From: Streptoverticillium olivoreticuli subsp. olivoreticuli
GTDB taxonomy: Bacteria; Actinomycetota; Actinomycetes; Streptomycetales; Streptomycetaceae
Assembly (NCBI RefSeq): GCF_003391135.1
Contig: NZ_CP031455.1
Location: 620,001-684,000 of the forward strand
Reading direction: 5' to 3'
Length of the DNA: 64,000 bases
This document shows positions 41,386 to 51,109 of the stretch, piece by piece. The position numbers and the translations under genes are program-made. The stretch's first letter is position 1. Each line of letters starts with the position of its first letter. The notes under the pieces are model-generated. The model was not told where the DNA came from. It saw only the letters and a list, made by a program, of their open reading frames with translations, and made no database searches.

Positions 41386-41940
41386 ATGAACCACCACGAC
41401 CATGCAAACGGGGCAGAGCTGAGTGCGCTGCTGATCACCGGCACTGTCGGCGTCGGCAAGACCTCGGCCGCCGACCTGCTGGGCGATCTTCTCTCCGACG
41501 CCGGCGTGCCGCACGCGGTCATGGACCTGGACCGCCTCTGCCAGTCGTGGCCCGCCCCTGAGGACGACCCGTTCAACTCCGGTCTGCTGCTGCGCAACCT
41601 GCGCGCCCTGACCGCCAACTACCTCGACGCCGGTGTGCGGCGGCTCGTCCTGGCCGGGGTGGCCGAGAACACGGCCGACCGCGACGGCTACCAGGCAGCC
41701 ATCGGCATGCCGCTCAAGGTGTGCCGCCTCACGGCGGACCTTCCTGTCGTACACAACCGGCTCAGGCGCCGCCATGAAGCCGACAACGACCCCGAGTCCC
41801 TGCCCTGGCACCTGGAACGGGCCGGCCGGCTCCACCAGATCCTCGATCAGGCCGACATCGCAGACTTCACCATCGACACCACCCACGTACCGCTCCCGGC
41901 CGTTGCGTCCGCCATTCTCAAGACCGCTGGTTGGACCTGA
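41386..41940 (+). CDS. P-loop kinase-like ATPase
   Basis: 184 residues. LLITGTVGVGKTSAADLLGD holds a Walker A motif (GTVGVGKTS, about residues 19-27), and VMDLDRLCQSW is in the place of the substrate-binding/Asp region of adenylylsulphate- or shikimate-kinase-like enzymes. RLRRRHEADN resembles a lid segment. It is probably a small-molecule kinase or a gluconate/chloramphenicol-kinase relative; the substrate is unknown. Monocistronic. Confidence 0.8.
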   Translation: MNHHDHANGAELSALLITGTVGVGKTSAADLLGDLLSDAGVPHAVMDLDRLCQSWPAPEDDPFNSGLLLRNLRALTANYLDAGVRRLVLAGVAENTADRDGYQAAIGMPLKVCRLTADLPVVHNRLRRRHEADNDPESLPWHLERAGRLHQILDQADIADFTIDTTHVPLPAVASAILKTAGWT

Positions 41941-42065
41941 CCCGCATATGACGAATCTCGGCGGCCAGGGCTCGCGCCCGGCATGCAGCACGGGCTCCCG
42001 GGCAACCGCCCACGGGCGAGCGAGCCCTTCGAGCAACTCGCCGGAATGCGCGTGCCCTTGGCAGT

Positions 42066-45000
42066 TCACGCACCGTCGGGCAGTACGGCCATGACCTCGC
42101 GGGACCGGCGTCCTGGTGTCATGCCGAGCTGCCAGGACCGCCAGCCGGTCTCCGGCTCGATTCCCTGTTGCAGCTGCAAGGTGTACGCCCCTGTGGCCTC
42201 GTCCAGTGATGGGTCGGCCGGCCAGTCGGTATCGCGTAGTTCCTGTTGCAGCTGTGTGAGTTCTTCCTCGGCCACTGCTGATCCGACCACCGATCCGCCC
42301 GGTGAGGTGAACGGCAGCAAGGTGCAGCGCAGGAAACGGGCCCAGGCTGCGCCTCGCTGGTCTCCGTAGCGGGTGAAGAGCCGGATTGCTTGATCCACCA
42401 GGTCCATCGCCGGTCCGGTGCGGTCATTGCCCGCGTCGATGACGGCGAGTTCCACGCAGGACCATGCCTCGCCGTGCGGGGCACCCGCGTGCTGGAAGTC
42501 CGTCCTGGCCTCCTGCACCAGCTGCCGGGCGTAGCCGCTGTTGCGCAGTGATCGTGTCTGGGTGGCCCGTTGGTCGCGGCTGACGCGGCCCGAGTGGTGC
42601 CGGGCGCAGGCCAGTCCGTAGGTGTCGTGCATGCGGTTGAACATGGTGCGGGCTTTTTCCAGTTCGCGTACCGCCGCCGGCAGGTCGCCGAGGTCTTCCA
42701 GTGCTTGTCCCAGGTGGTACAGCGTCCATGCCTCGCCGCGGGCGTCCTCGTGTTCGCGGTGCCGGGCGGCCGCCCGCCGCAGCTGGTCGGCTGCTGCTGT
42801 CGCGTTGCCGTTCATCAGGGCGGTGCGGGCGAGCTGGGTCAGTGCCCAGGCCTGGCCGCGGGTGTCCTGGGTGCGCCGGTGCAGTTCCAGGGCGTGGCCG
42901 AGCTCCCTTTCCGCGAGTTCTGTCTGCGCCGTGCACAGCCGTACCTGGCCGAGTTGGAGGTGTGTCCATGCCTGGCCGTGCAGGCTCTCGCTTTCGTGGT
43001 GCAGTTCCAGGGCGTCGTTGAGCAAGGTGAGGGCCTGGTCGAGCTCTCCGCGGTCCCGCTCGACGGCCGCGAATGCGTGCAGCGTCCAGGCCCTGTCTCC
43101 GCCCAGCTCGGGTGGGCTCTGGAGGTCCAGTGCCTCACGCAGCTTTGCTGTCGCTTCGGTGAGCTGGCCCTGGTGGTGAAGGGTGATGCCCAGGTCCCGC
43201 AGGGCCCGCGCCGCGCCCGTCTGGTTCTGGGCGTCGAAATACAGGTCGACGACCGAGGTCAGGGTCGCGCGGGACTTGTCCAGTTCGCCCAGCTGGCGCG
43301 CCGCGACCCCGGTGCGCCACTGCACCGAACGTACCAGCAGCCCTTGGCCCATGGCCTGTGTCAGCTCGTTCAGCTCTCCCAGCCGGTGGAGGTCACCGCG
43401 CAGCAGGCAGTAGTCGCACAGGGCGCCGAGCAGATGGAGTACGGCGGCCTGGTCCGAGCCCTCGGTATGGCGCAGGGCCGCCGTGATGAAGCCCGACTCC
43501 TCGTCCAGCCAGCTCAGCGCCGCGTCGAGTGAGGAGAAGCCGTGGACTCCGGCGGCGCCCTTGCTGAACATGTCGGCCCGTGTGGAGGTTTTCCCGTCGA
43601 CCATCCTGATCACGATGTCCGCCAGTTCCGCGTAGCTGAGGATCAGCCGGTCCTGTGCCGCAGTGCGCTCGGCGGGCTCGTCCTCGTCGTGCAGCCGCGC
43701 TTGTGCGAAGGAACGCACCAGGTCGTGCATGCGGTACCGGTTGGCACGGACGGGCTCGATCAGGCCGGCCCGCGCCAGCGTCGCCAGTCCCTCGGCCGCC
43801 TCGTTCTTGTCCGCAGCCAGCAGCGCGGCCGCGGCGGCGGGGCCGAGCGAGGCCCGTCCGACCAGCGCCAGGCGGCGCAGGAGCCGACGGGCGCCGTCGT
43901 CCTGATCGAGGTAGCGAAGCCACAGCGCCCGCTCGACCGGGTCGCTCTGCCCGGAGGCCGCCAGCTCGGCGCCCAGCACCCGCATGGTGCGCGGCCCCAG
44001 AGCCGAACCGGCAACCCGGAGCGCCAGCGGCAGGCCGCCGCACAGTTCCTGCACCCGCGCCAGCGCGGGCGCGTCATAGGGACCCGGTTCGGGCTCCCCG
44101 GCCACAGTCCGCAGGAGTTCTTCCGTGCCGGCCGTATCCAGAGGTCCGACAGGCAGGTCATGCACCCAGGCCACCAGGTCGGGCGGCAGGACCAGCGGGT
44201 TGCGGGTGGTGACCAGGACCAGGCTGTCGGAGCCCTGCGGGATCAGCGCGCGGACCTGCTCGGCGTCGGAGGCATCGTTCAGCACGATGATGACCGGCAG
44301 ACCGGTGAAATGCTGCTCGTAGAGCTCGGACAGCCGGCTCAAGTGCTGTTCCTGCGAGGACCGCTCCCTGAAGAGCAGCTGTTCGCGCGGTGCGCCCAGC
44401 TGGTTCAGCAGGTGCATCAGCGCGTCCCTGGCGGGCATCGGCTGCTCGTCCGGGCTCTCCCCGCGCAGGTCCACCGCGCCCGCGCCCCGGAACTGGTCGC
44501 GCAGATGGCGGGCGGCCCGCAGCGCGAGCGTGGACCGGCCGGACCCGGGCGGCCCGTGCAGCACCACGACCGTCGGTTTGGTCTCCGTATTCGCTCGCGC
44601 CTGGTGCACCCACTGGGCGATGTGGTTCAGCTGTGCGTGGCGTCCGGCAAAGGGGCCCACGGCTTCGGGCAGCCGGTCGAAGGACCGTTCCAGGGCGTTG
44701 CGCCGCTGGGCCGCCGCGCTGCGGTCCACCCCGCGGATCGCCGGTCCCCGTCCCGTGGTGGCCGCCGGCTTGTCCGGCCTCGGGGTACGGACACGGGTGG
44801 TGCCCGAGACCATCCGCTGGTGGTCCAGGTACGGCCGGATGCCCCGTACGTCGACCGCCGTCAGCCACTGCAGCCGCAACTGCTCCGCTCCGCCGGGCTG
44901 CCCCCGTTTGCCCGCACGCCGGTGCGCGGCCGGCCAGTGACCGGCCGTCAACTTCACGATGGCTGCGGCCGAACCGGCTACCGCCACCATCGCTCCCACC

Positions 45001-45344
45001 CCCGCGGCCGTAGCTGCGGGGGTCCCGTAACCCAGATCCGCTCCGCAGGCCGTGACCGCCGCCACGGCGGTCACCACCATGGGGGTGCCCAGTGAGGCCC
45101 GCGAGAGGCGGGTGGCCAGAGGCCGTACCGAGGCCGCGTCCGCGTCCAGGGCCCGCACATACGCCGCGTACTCCTCCGCCGCGGTGCCCGCCAGGCCATC
45201 CAGCTCACGGAGAGCCCGCCGCATCAGCGCCTCACCGTCCGTACGCCCTCCCGAACGGCGCGCTTCGTCCTCCACGGCCCGCCGCACCAGATTCTCGACT
45301 TCCGCGCGGTGGTCCTTCCGCAGTACGCCCGGCGAACTCTGCAT
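42066..45344 (-). CDS. Membrane-anchored STAND ATPase with C-terminal TPR array
   Basis: 1092 residues from ATG 45344 (GAAGGGA upstream). Two hydrophobic segments lie at about 86-105 and 109-133. The NB-ARC-like domain has Walker A GPPGSGRST (265-273), Walker B LPVIIVLND (~354), VLVTTRNPL (sensor), and GLPLALRVAGSAL. A winged-helix region YRMHDLVRSFAQARL follows, then from about residue 640 a long TPR array (AWTLHAFAAVERDRGELDQA, AWTHLQLGQVRL, AWALTQLARTAL, AWTLYHLGQALEDLGDLPAA). It is built like AfsR/SARP-type regulators but without the DNA-binding domain, with two membrane segments instead. Role unknown; signalling or phage-sensing are both possible. Confidence 0.88.
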   Translation of the reverse strand: MQSSPGVLRKDHRAEVENLVRRAVEDEARRSGGRTDGEALMRRALRELDGLAGTAAEEYAAYVRALDADAASVRPLATRLSRASLGTPMVVTAVAAVTACGADLGYGTPAATAAGVGAMVAVAGSAAAIVKLTAGHWPAAHRRAGKRGQPGGAEQLRLQWLTAVDVRGIRPYLDHQRMVSGTTRVRTPRPDKPAATTGRGPAIRGVDRSAAAQRRNALERSFDRLPEAVGPFAGRHAQLNHIAQWVHQARANTETKPTVVVLHGPPGSGRSTLALRAARHLRDQFRGAGAVDLRGESPDEQPMPARDALMHLLNQLGAPREQLLFRERSSQEQHLSRLSELYEQHFTGLPVIIVLNDASDAEQVRALIPQGSDSLVLVTTRNPLVLPPDLVAWVHDLPVGPLDTAGTEELLRTVAGEPEPGPYDAPALARVQELCGGLPLALRVAGSALGPRTMRVLGAELAASGQSDPVERALWLRYLDQDDGARRLLRRLALVGRASLGPAAAAALLAADKNEAAEGLATLARAGLIEPVRANRYRMHDLVRSFAQARLHDEDEPAERTAAQDRLILSYAELADIVIRMVDGKTSTRADMFSKGAAGVHGFSSLDAALSWLDEESGFITAALRHTEGSDQAAVLHLLGALCDYCLLRGDLHRLGELNELTQAMGQGLLVRSVQWRTGVAARQLGELDKSRATLTSVVDLYFDAQNQTGAARALRDLGITLHHQGQLTEATAKLREALDLQSPPELGGDRAWTLHAFAAVERDRGELDQALTLLNDALELHHESESLHGQAWTHLQLGQVRLCTAQTELAERELGHALELHRRTQDTRGQAWALTQLARTALMNGNATAAADQLRRAAARHREHEDARGEAWTLYHLGQALEDLGDLPAAVRELEKARTMFNRMHDTYGLACARHHSGRVSRDQRATQTRSLRNSGYARQLVQEARTDFQHAGAPHGEAWSCVELAVIDAGNDRTGPAMDLVDQAIRLFTRYGDQRGAAWARFLRCTLLPFTSPGGSVVGSAVAEEELTQLQQELRDTDWPADPSLDEATGAYTLQLQQGIEPETGWRSWQLGMTPGRRSREVMAVLPDGA

Positions 45345-45517
45345 GCGGTTCCCTTCCCCCGAATCCCTATCGCCCGCTCCAAGTGTCCCGTCTCAGAGCG
45401 CATTTGGGCAGGTTTACAGTCGATCCGCGGACCGCGCGCGGCCGGCCCGTTCACGCTGGGCTGCGGCAGCTTCCGTATCGGCAATGATCAGGTCCCACAC
45501 GAACGCTCCCGGATCGC

Positions 45518-45862
45518 TCAGGCCGACAGCCCGTCGGCGTCCGCATCCTGAGCGGCCAGTGCCAGCATCGCCCGTGCGGACGCGCTCAGGCGGGGATCCG
45601 CCATCTCGTAGATCTGGTGGCGGCCCTCACTGCGGGCGCGGACGGCTCCGGCGAGTTTGAGGCGGGCGAGATGCTGGCTGACGGCTTGGGCGCGGGCGCC
45701 CACGCGGAGTGACAGTTGCGTCACGTCGCTCTCGCCCTGGGCGAGCGCCCACACGATGTGCAGGCGGAGCGGGGAGGCCAGGAGCCCGAACATCAGGGCC
45801 GCCGCGTCCAACACCTGCGCCGGGGGATCCGCGTGCGCGCCCCCTGATGCCGTCACCGGCAC
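45518..45862 (-). CDS. ArsR/SmtB-family regulator
   Basis: 114 residues from GTG 45862, with GGGAGG 5 bases upstream. The winged HTH is LMFGLLASPLRLHIVWALAQ, DVTQLSLRVGARAQAVSQHL, ARLKLAGAVRARSEGRHQIY. There is no CxC metal-binding pair in the recognition region, so if it senses metal it uses another site; it may respond to another signal. It is divergent from the DUF6542/LCP pair, which could be its target. Confidence 0.88.
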   Translation of the reverse strand: MPVTASGGAHADPPAQVLDAAALMFGLLASPLRLHIVWALAQGESDVTQLSLRVGARAQAVSQHLARLKLAGAVRARSEGRHQIYEMADPRLSASARAMLALAAQDADADGLSA

Positions 45863-45952
45863 GGCACCTCCCCTTCCTCTTCCGCGTTCCCGGGAATCCT
45901 GTCGAACGCCCGTGCAGCAGCCTAGCCCGAATGCTTGCTACATTGCGCAACT

Positions 45953-46486
45953 ATGCAACCCGGAATGCCTGCGGAAAGCCGGCGGGCCACAGCTCCGAGC
46001 GAGGGTGTGGGCCCCTCGCACGACCCGGCCACGTCCCGACGCCGAGTGCCCACACAGCGAGGTAGAGCGGCAGGCACGCGCGGCCGGCGAAGTAGCAAGG
46101 CGCGGGCGGGCAGCCGCCGGGCCGTCGTGCCCGCCCTGGCGCTGCCGGTGCTCGGCGCCGTCGTGGACGAGCTGGCCGGCTCGTCGCTGGGCTGGACCTT
46201 CGTGGTCACGGCGGTCATCGGGTCGGCACTGGCGGCCCTGACGTGCTCGCGTGCGGGCGCGTGGTGGGTGGCGTACGCGCCGCCACTGGTGGTGATATCG
46301 GTCACAGTCGCCTCGGAGCAGTTGGCGGGCAGGACGGGGGCCCACGGCAAGGGGCTCACGACCGGGGCGGTGCACTGGGCCGTCGACGCCTTCCCGGCCA
46401 TGGCGGCGGCGGAGGCCGCCGTGCTCGCCGTGCTGGCGGTGCGGTGGTTCCGGTCCAGGCGAAGCGTGAGGAAGAGCGGTGCGTGA
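45953..46486 (+). CDS. DUF6542 membrane protein
   Basis: 177 residues from ATG 45953; ATG 45965 is also possible. A basic, Arg-rich N-terminal ~55 residues precede membrane segments VVPALALPVLGAVVDELAG, TFVVTAVIGSALAALTC, YAPPLVVISVTVASEQLAG and AAAEAAVLAVLAVRWF. DUF6542 proteins are commonly coded before LCP genes in Streptomyces, as here: the LCP start at 46479 overlaps the stop. They probably act together in cell-envelope assembly, though DUF6542 has no known activity. Confidence 0.8.
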   Translation: MQPGMPAESRRATAPSEGVGPSHDPATSRRRVPTQRGRAAGTRGRRSSKARAGSRRAVVPALALPVLGAVVDELAGSSLGWTFVVTAVIGSALAALTCSRAGAWWVAYAPPLVVISVTVASEQLAGRTGAHGKGLTTGAVHWAVDAFPAMAAAEAAVLAVLAVRWFRSRRSVRKSGA

Positions 46487-48068
46487 AGAACCCGGCGCCG
46501 GAGGGCGCAGCAGTGGCGGCAGGCGCGGTAACCATGCCGCGTCCGGTGGCAGGGCGGCCAGGCGCCGCGGCGGCAAGCGGGCGCCCCGGATGGTGATCGC
46601 CGGGCGGGCCGTGGCCGGTCTGGCCTCCGCCACCGTGCTGGCGACCAGTGGCGTCTCCTGGGCGGCGTACCACTGGATCACGGGCGGTCTGAACACGTCC
46701 GACGCCCTCGACAAGGTGAAGCGGAACGCGCCGAAGCACCTCGACAACTCGGTCAACCTGCTGCTGATAGGCCTTGATTCGCGCAAGGACATGAACGGCA
46801 ACGACCTCCCGAAGGAGTTCGTGCAGGACCAGCTGCACGCGGGGTCGAGCGACATCGGGTACTACAACACCAACACCTTGATCCTGATGCACATACCCGC
46901 CGACGGCGGGAAAGTGCAGGCGCTCTCCATACCGCGGGACGACTACGTCCAGACGTACAAGGGCGACGGCTCCCCGCAGGGCCACTACAAGATCAAGGAG
47001 GCGTACTCGTACGCCTACACCGCGGCGCACGACAAGCTCTACGCGGACGGCATCCGGGGCAACGACCTGGAGGCGCAGAGCCGGGAGGCGGGCCGGGAGG
47101 CGACGCTGGCGACCGTCCAGAACTTTCTCGGGGTGCCGATCGACCACTTCGCAGAGGTCAACCTGCTCGGCTTCTACGACATCGCCAAGGTGCTCCAGCC
47201 GATCCAGGTCTGTCTGAAGCACCCGGTGCACGACCGGTACTCCGGCGCCGACTTCCCCGCCGGCCTCCAGGAAGTGAACCCCAAGCAGGCGCTGGCCTTC
47301 GTCCGTCAGCGGCACGGGCTGGACGGCGGCGACCTGGACCGCACCCACCGTCAGCAGGCGTTCCTCTCCTCGGTCACCCACAAGCTGAAGTCCCAGGGCA
47401 CCTTCGACAGCCTGGGCAAGCTGCAGGACCTGTTCGGCGTGGTGAAGAAGGACCTGGTCATCGACAGCAAGCTGAACGTCATCGACTTCGCCCAGCAGGC
47501 CACCAACCTCACCGGCGGAAAGGTCGAGTTCAACACCCTGCCGACCGAGGGGTCCGCCATGCGCAACGGCGAGGACGTGGAGCTCGTCGACCCGGAGAAG
47601 ATCCAGGCCATCGTGCGGAAGACGATGGGCGGGCAGAATGCCTCCGCCACGCCCGGCTCGGGCGACAAGAAGTCGTCCGCCCCGGCGAAGCCCGCACCGG
47701 CGACCGTGGACGTCCTCAACGGCTCGGAGAAGACGGGCGCCGCCGAGGACGAGCTCAAGGCCCTTGTGACCATGGGCTATACGGCGGGCCAGGCGTCCAA
47801 CACCGCGCCGCAGGAGCCGACGACCGTCGTGTACGGCGAGGGCGCGCAGACCGCCGCCCAGCAGATCGCGGCCAAGCTGGGCGCGACCGTCGCACCGTCC
47901 GCGAGTTCCTCGGTGCCGGCCGGACACGTCCAGGTCACCCTGGGCCAGGCCTTCACCACCCCCACCACGAGCCCCTCCCCCAGCCCGTCGAGCTCCTCCT
48001 CGTCGGCGCCCTCGAGCGACTTCGCGGGCGATTCGGTGAAGGAGGGCGGCATCCCCTGCGTCAACTGA
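46479..48068 (+). CDS. LytR-CpsA-Psr (LCP) family ligase with LytR_C domain
   Basis: 529 residues from GTG 46479 (GAGGAAGAG upstream). LCP proteins attach anionic glycopolymers to peptidoglycan outside the membrane. Membrane anchor: AVAGLASATVLATSGVSWAA (about 42-62). The LCP domain has VNLLLIGLDSR, ALSIPRDDYV (catalytic-type Arg/Asp), VNLLGFYDIAKVL and FVRQRHGLDGGDLDRTHRQQ. The LytR_C domain is VDVLNGSEKTGAAEDELKAL and the C-terminus is a Ser/Pro tail (SPSPSPSSSSSSAPSS) ending GGIPCVN. Coupled to the DUF6542 gene. Confidence 0.95.
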   Translation: MREEPGAGGRSSGGRRGNHAASGGRAARRRGGKRAPRMVIAGRAVAGLASATVLATSGVSWAAYHWITGGLNTSDALDKVKRNAPKHLDNSVNLLLIGLDSRKDMNGNDLPKEFVQDQLHAGSSDIGYYNTNTLILMHIPADGGKVQALSIPRDDYVQTYKGDGSPQGHYKIKEAYSYAYTAAHDKLYADGIRGNDLEAQSREAGREATLATVQNFLGVPIDHFAEVNLLGFYDIAKVLQPIQVCLKHPVHDRYSGADFPAGLQEVNPKQALAFVRQRHGLDGGDLDRTHRQQAFLSSVTHKLKSQGTFDSLGKLQDLFGVVKKDLVIDSKLNVIDFAQQATNLTGGKVEFNTLPTEGSAMRNGEDVELVDPEKIQAIVRKTMGGQNASATPGSGDKKSSAPAKPAPATVDVLNGSEKTGAAEDELKALVTMGYTAGQASNTAPQEPTTVVYGEGAQTAAQQIAAKLGATVAPSASSSVPAGHVQVTLGQAFTTPTTSPSPSPSSSSSSAPSSDFAGDSVKEGGIPCVN

Positions 48069-48237
48069 CAGGGCGCCATGAGGCCCGGTGGCCGTCTTGT
48101 CATCACCCCGTGACCATGAGTCGATCGGCGGGCTTGGGGCCGGCTCGCCGACCGGCTCGGTGAAGCCTAGGAGCACCTTGAACACCTGCGGATCACGAGC
48201 CGCAGCGGGCCCGTGACCTGCGCGCCTCTGCCGCCTC

Positions 48238-49554
48238 TCAGGGCCCGGTGGTGATCAGCTGGTAGAGCCCCAGTGCGCTGACCGTCGTGATCACCACGGT
48301 GATGGCCCATCCGGCAACCTTCATCGGGACTCCGACGACTCGCCCGTTCATCAGTTTGGGGTGCGAAGCGACTCGCAGGAGCATCACCAGGCCGACGGGG
48401 GTGCCGATGGCTCCGACGACGCCGACCCAGTAAAGGAGTTGGATGGGGGACAGATCGGCATAGGTGGCAGCCAGACCGGCCACGACGGACGCCCCCATCG
48501 CGGCGAAGAACTTCGGTGCTTCCCGAGGCCGGAGGGAAAGTCCGCGCCGCCAGTTCAGGTGAGCTCCGGTGACATAGGCCGTGGTGGCCATGATGACCGG
48601 CAGGGCCACCAGGGCGGAGGCCAGCAGGCCGAGCGCGAACAGGTCACTGGCCCAGGCTCCGGCCACGGGGCGCAAGGATCGTGCGGCGTCCTGAGCGGTG
48701 TTGATGCTCAGACCGCGCACACCCAGAGTGGCTCCCGTCGCGACGAGGATGAACCAGAACACCACCGTGGCGAAGAGACTGCCCGCCATCGCGTCGAACT
48801 GCCGGACACGGTGCCACCGCCAGGGGACCTTCTCCTCGGACTGGGAAATCGTCTGCCAGACGTAGACGTAGCTCGTCGCAGTGGTGCCGATCAACGACAG
48901 CACGTTGAAGAGAAAGCCCTGGTTCCACCGCAGGTGCGGGATGAGACTGCCGCGGGCCACCGCTGCCCAGTCGGGGTGCGCCAGTACCGCGGCCACGGCG
49001 TACGCGAGGAGGACAAGCAGAAGGTACCTCATGGCCCGCTGGAGCACGTGGTACCCCAGCAGCATCACCGCTGCCAGCAGCGCCAGGGACAAGGGGGCCG
49101 CGAACCAGTGCCAGTCCTGGCCGGTGAGGAGTCCGAGGGCGGTGGCACCGGCCTCCAGGTCCGCAGCGACGGTGACGATGTTGACTATCAGAATCGACCC
49201 CAGCAGCAATCGTCCGAGAGCCGGACGATGGATCACTGTGACCGCTTCCTGCAGATCCAGCCGGCTGGCCATTCCGACCCGGGTGGCAACCGACTGGATC
49301 ACAGCGATGACCGGGAACAGCAGCAGGACACACCAGCCCATGCCGTAGACGGTGTCCGCTCCGATGACGGCTATGGTCGCCACCGTAGTCGGATCGGTAT
49401 CCGAGGCACCGGCGACCAGTCCGGGGCCGATCGCACGCAGATAGGTGCGCCAGGTGACAGGCCGGGCCCGCCATGTGTGCGTGCGGGGAGGTCGGTTCTG
49501 CACGTCGGACAGGTACGAAGTGGTGTTGGACTCCGAGCCGGGTGCTGTCGACAT
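48238..49554 (-). CDS. Nramp-superfamily transporter with altered metal motifs
   Basis: 438 residues, about 11 membrane helices. The overall frame is Nramp: IGPGLVAGASDTDPTTVATI in helix 1, GMGWCVLLLFPVIAVIQSVA, LQEAVTVIHRPALGRLL. Canonical metal sites are missing: helix 1 has DTDPTTV where transporters have DPGN, and helix 6 reads LIGTTATSYVYVWQT without the MPHN pair. It therefore belongs with Nramp-related proteins whose substrate is not the usual Mn/Fe (some move Mg or Al; some are unknown). Monocistronic. No metal-dependent regulator is adjacent. Confidence 0.85.
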   Translation of the reverse strand: MSTAPGSESNTTSYLSDVQNRPPRTHTWRARPVTWRTYLRAIGPGLVAGASDTDPTTVATIAVIGADTVYGMGWCVLLLFPVIAVIQSVATRVGMASRLDLQEAVTVIHRPALGRLLLGSILIVNIVTVAADLEAGATALGLLTGQDWHWFAAPLSLALLAAVMLLGYHVLQRAMRYLLLVLLAYAVAAVLAHPDWAAVARGSLIPHLRWNQGFLFNVLSLIGTTATSYVYVWQTISQSEEKVPWRWHRVRQFDAMAGSLFATVVFWFILVATGATLGVRGLSINTAQDAARSLRPVAGAWASDLFALGLLASALVALPVIMATTAYVTGAHLNWRRGLSLRPREAPKFFAAMGASVVAGLAATYADLSPIQLLYWVGVVGAIGTPVGLVMLLRVASHPKLMNGRVVGVPMKVAGWAITVVITTVSALGLYQLITTGP

Positions 49555-49641
49555 CTGGCACCTTTTCCCGCTGTCTCTGGCGGTTCACGTGATGTCGCCC
49601 CACCTGTGCGGCGCGTTCCGGTGGCGGCAACAGCCTGTCGT

Positions 49642-50445
49642 TCAGTCCGTCGCTTTGTGGCCTCGGCCCCACCGCAGACCCCACCCGTACAGTCGGTCGA
49701 GGTCTGCCTGGTACCCGTAGACGTAGCGCGCCTCGCGGCGCATGGTCAGTTGTCCGTCACGGTTCTCGATCAGCGCCACCGCGCAGGAGCGGGCGTGGGG
49801 GTCTTGTTCGTGGAGCTCGACCACCAGACGTTGTCCCGTCGGCGGGTGGAGAGTGACGGCGGCGTGCACCCGGCTGAAGGCGGGTGCACCGCTGTAGATG
49901 TAGGCGAAGATCAGCAGGCGTTTGAACTGGTCGGCCTTGTCCAGGTTGATGTAGAGGGTTTCACCCGACGCGGCACCGAACCGGTTGTCGTCGCCCAGCG
50001 TGATGTACGGCGGGCGGTGGAGGTTGCCGCAGAGGTCACCGAGTGGCTGGACCACGCCTTTCTGCCCGTCGGCCAGTTCATACATACAGGCCAGGTCCAA
50101 GTCCACGGTCACCATGACCGGACCCTGTGCCTGTTGCCAGGGAGCAGGCTGCTTCGCCCGCCACGGGAGCAGGGGTGCCCGCTCCGGAAGGAATTCGGCC
50201 GAGGGCGCCTGCCAGGTCAGGTTCACGCGCAGAGTGCCGGCTGTCGCACCGTGATCGGCGAGCGAGACCACCGGGTGGCCCTTGGACAGCCGGCTGTGCT
50301 GGGGATCCTTGAAGGTGCTTCCCCTGGGATGACTGCGGCTGTGCATGAGGTAGCTCCACAGGCTGCCGCCCATCTCGGCCGACGACGAGGGTGCCGGCGT
50401 GCGCGAGGAAGGTGTTTTATCCCTGCGCCGGTATTCCCATGACAT
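49642..50445 (-). CDS. TerA-like tellurium-resistance domain protein
   Basis: 267 residues from ATG 50445. Typical Ter/CABP fold pieces are GTLRVNLTWQAP, VMVTVDLDLACMYELADGQK, DLCGNLHRPPYITLGDDNR, ETLYINLDKADQFKRLLIFAYIYSGAP and VELHEQDPHARSCAVALIEN. The acidic loops (DLDLACMYEL, DDNR) could bind calcium. These proteins are part of stress-response Ter systems (tellurite, phage or colicin tolerance in other hosts). A TerD-type gene lies 660 bp upstream on the same strand. Confidence 0.8.
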   Translation of the reverse strand: MSWEYRRRDKTPSSRTPAPSSSAEMGGSLWSYLMHSRSHPRGSTFKDPQHSRLSKGHPVVSLADHGATAGTLRVNLTWQAPSAEFLPERAPLLPWRAKQPAPWQQAQGPVMVTVDLDLACMYELADGQKGVVQPLGDLCGNLHRPPYITLGDDNRFGAASGETLYINLDKADQFKRLLIFAYIYSGAPAFSRVHAAVTLHPPTGQRLVVELHEQDPHARSCAVALIENRDGQLTMRREARYVYGYQADLDRLYGWGLRWGRGHKATD

Positions 50446-51109
50446 GGCCCACTGTCCTTCCTTGCGATCGCCTCTGAGCCAGCGGATATGCAGCAAAAGA
50501 TCCGGGGCTATCCATCAAAGGGCGTGAATAAAAAGCCTTCGAGGGCGCGGCACAGCACTGTGTCCGCACCGACGGGCCACCGCTTGCCGACAGGCAAGAT
50601 CTCAGGTGATGGAAGGAGCCAAGGCGATGACAGGGCTCGAGAATCAGAGGGGCGAAAGCGGTCGACTACCGCTCGCCGTCCGGGCAACAGCGCAAGATGA
50701 AATGCGGTCAGCTCAGAGTATAAGAATACCCGACAGTGCATGCAAGTAAAATGCCACACTGGAAGCCGAGACTCCCGTTCCACCGCATCCAGTCGAACAT
50801 TCTCCCCCGGCCTGAATCGAAATCCCCCCGCAGGTACTGGAATGCATCGAAGTCACAGTGAATGCACGGGACATGCGGCACAGCGCGAGCTGCGACGGAA
50901 CGGCGCCCAATGCCTTTCGCACGCCCTTCAAGCCGGCAAGCAAGCCCAGGTCCGCACCTCTCGCCGGCATGGGGCCGTGAGAACGCGGAGGCGGGGCGGA
51001 ACGACGTCGACGACAACGAGCGCCAACGTTGTTCCGCCCCGCGACGACCCCGAGAACGACCGAGGCCCTGCTTGCATTCTGGTCGGCCGGTAGGCAGGCT
51101 TCTCACCAC
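50446..51109. other. Intergenic region between the two Ter genes
   Basis: About 660 bp with no supported protein. Given its length and the same-strand genes on both sides, it could carry the promoter of the TerA-like gene. No repeat recognised. Confidence 0.4.

Noticed and set aside
43542..45095. Plus-strand open frame (517 codons) over the STAND ATPase
   Set aside because: Antisense shadow of a conserved ATPase.
48361..50442. Plus-strand open frame spanning the Nramp and TerA genes (693 codons)
   Set aside because: Antisense to two recognised genes; composition is Arg/Gly/His-rich as typical of shadows.
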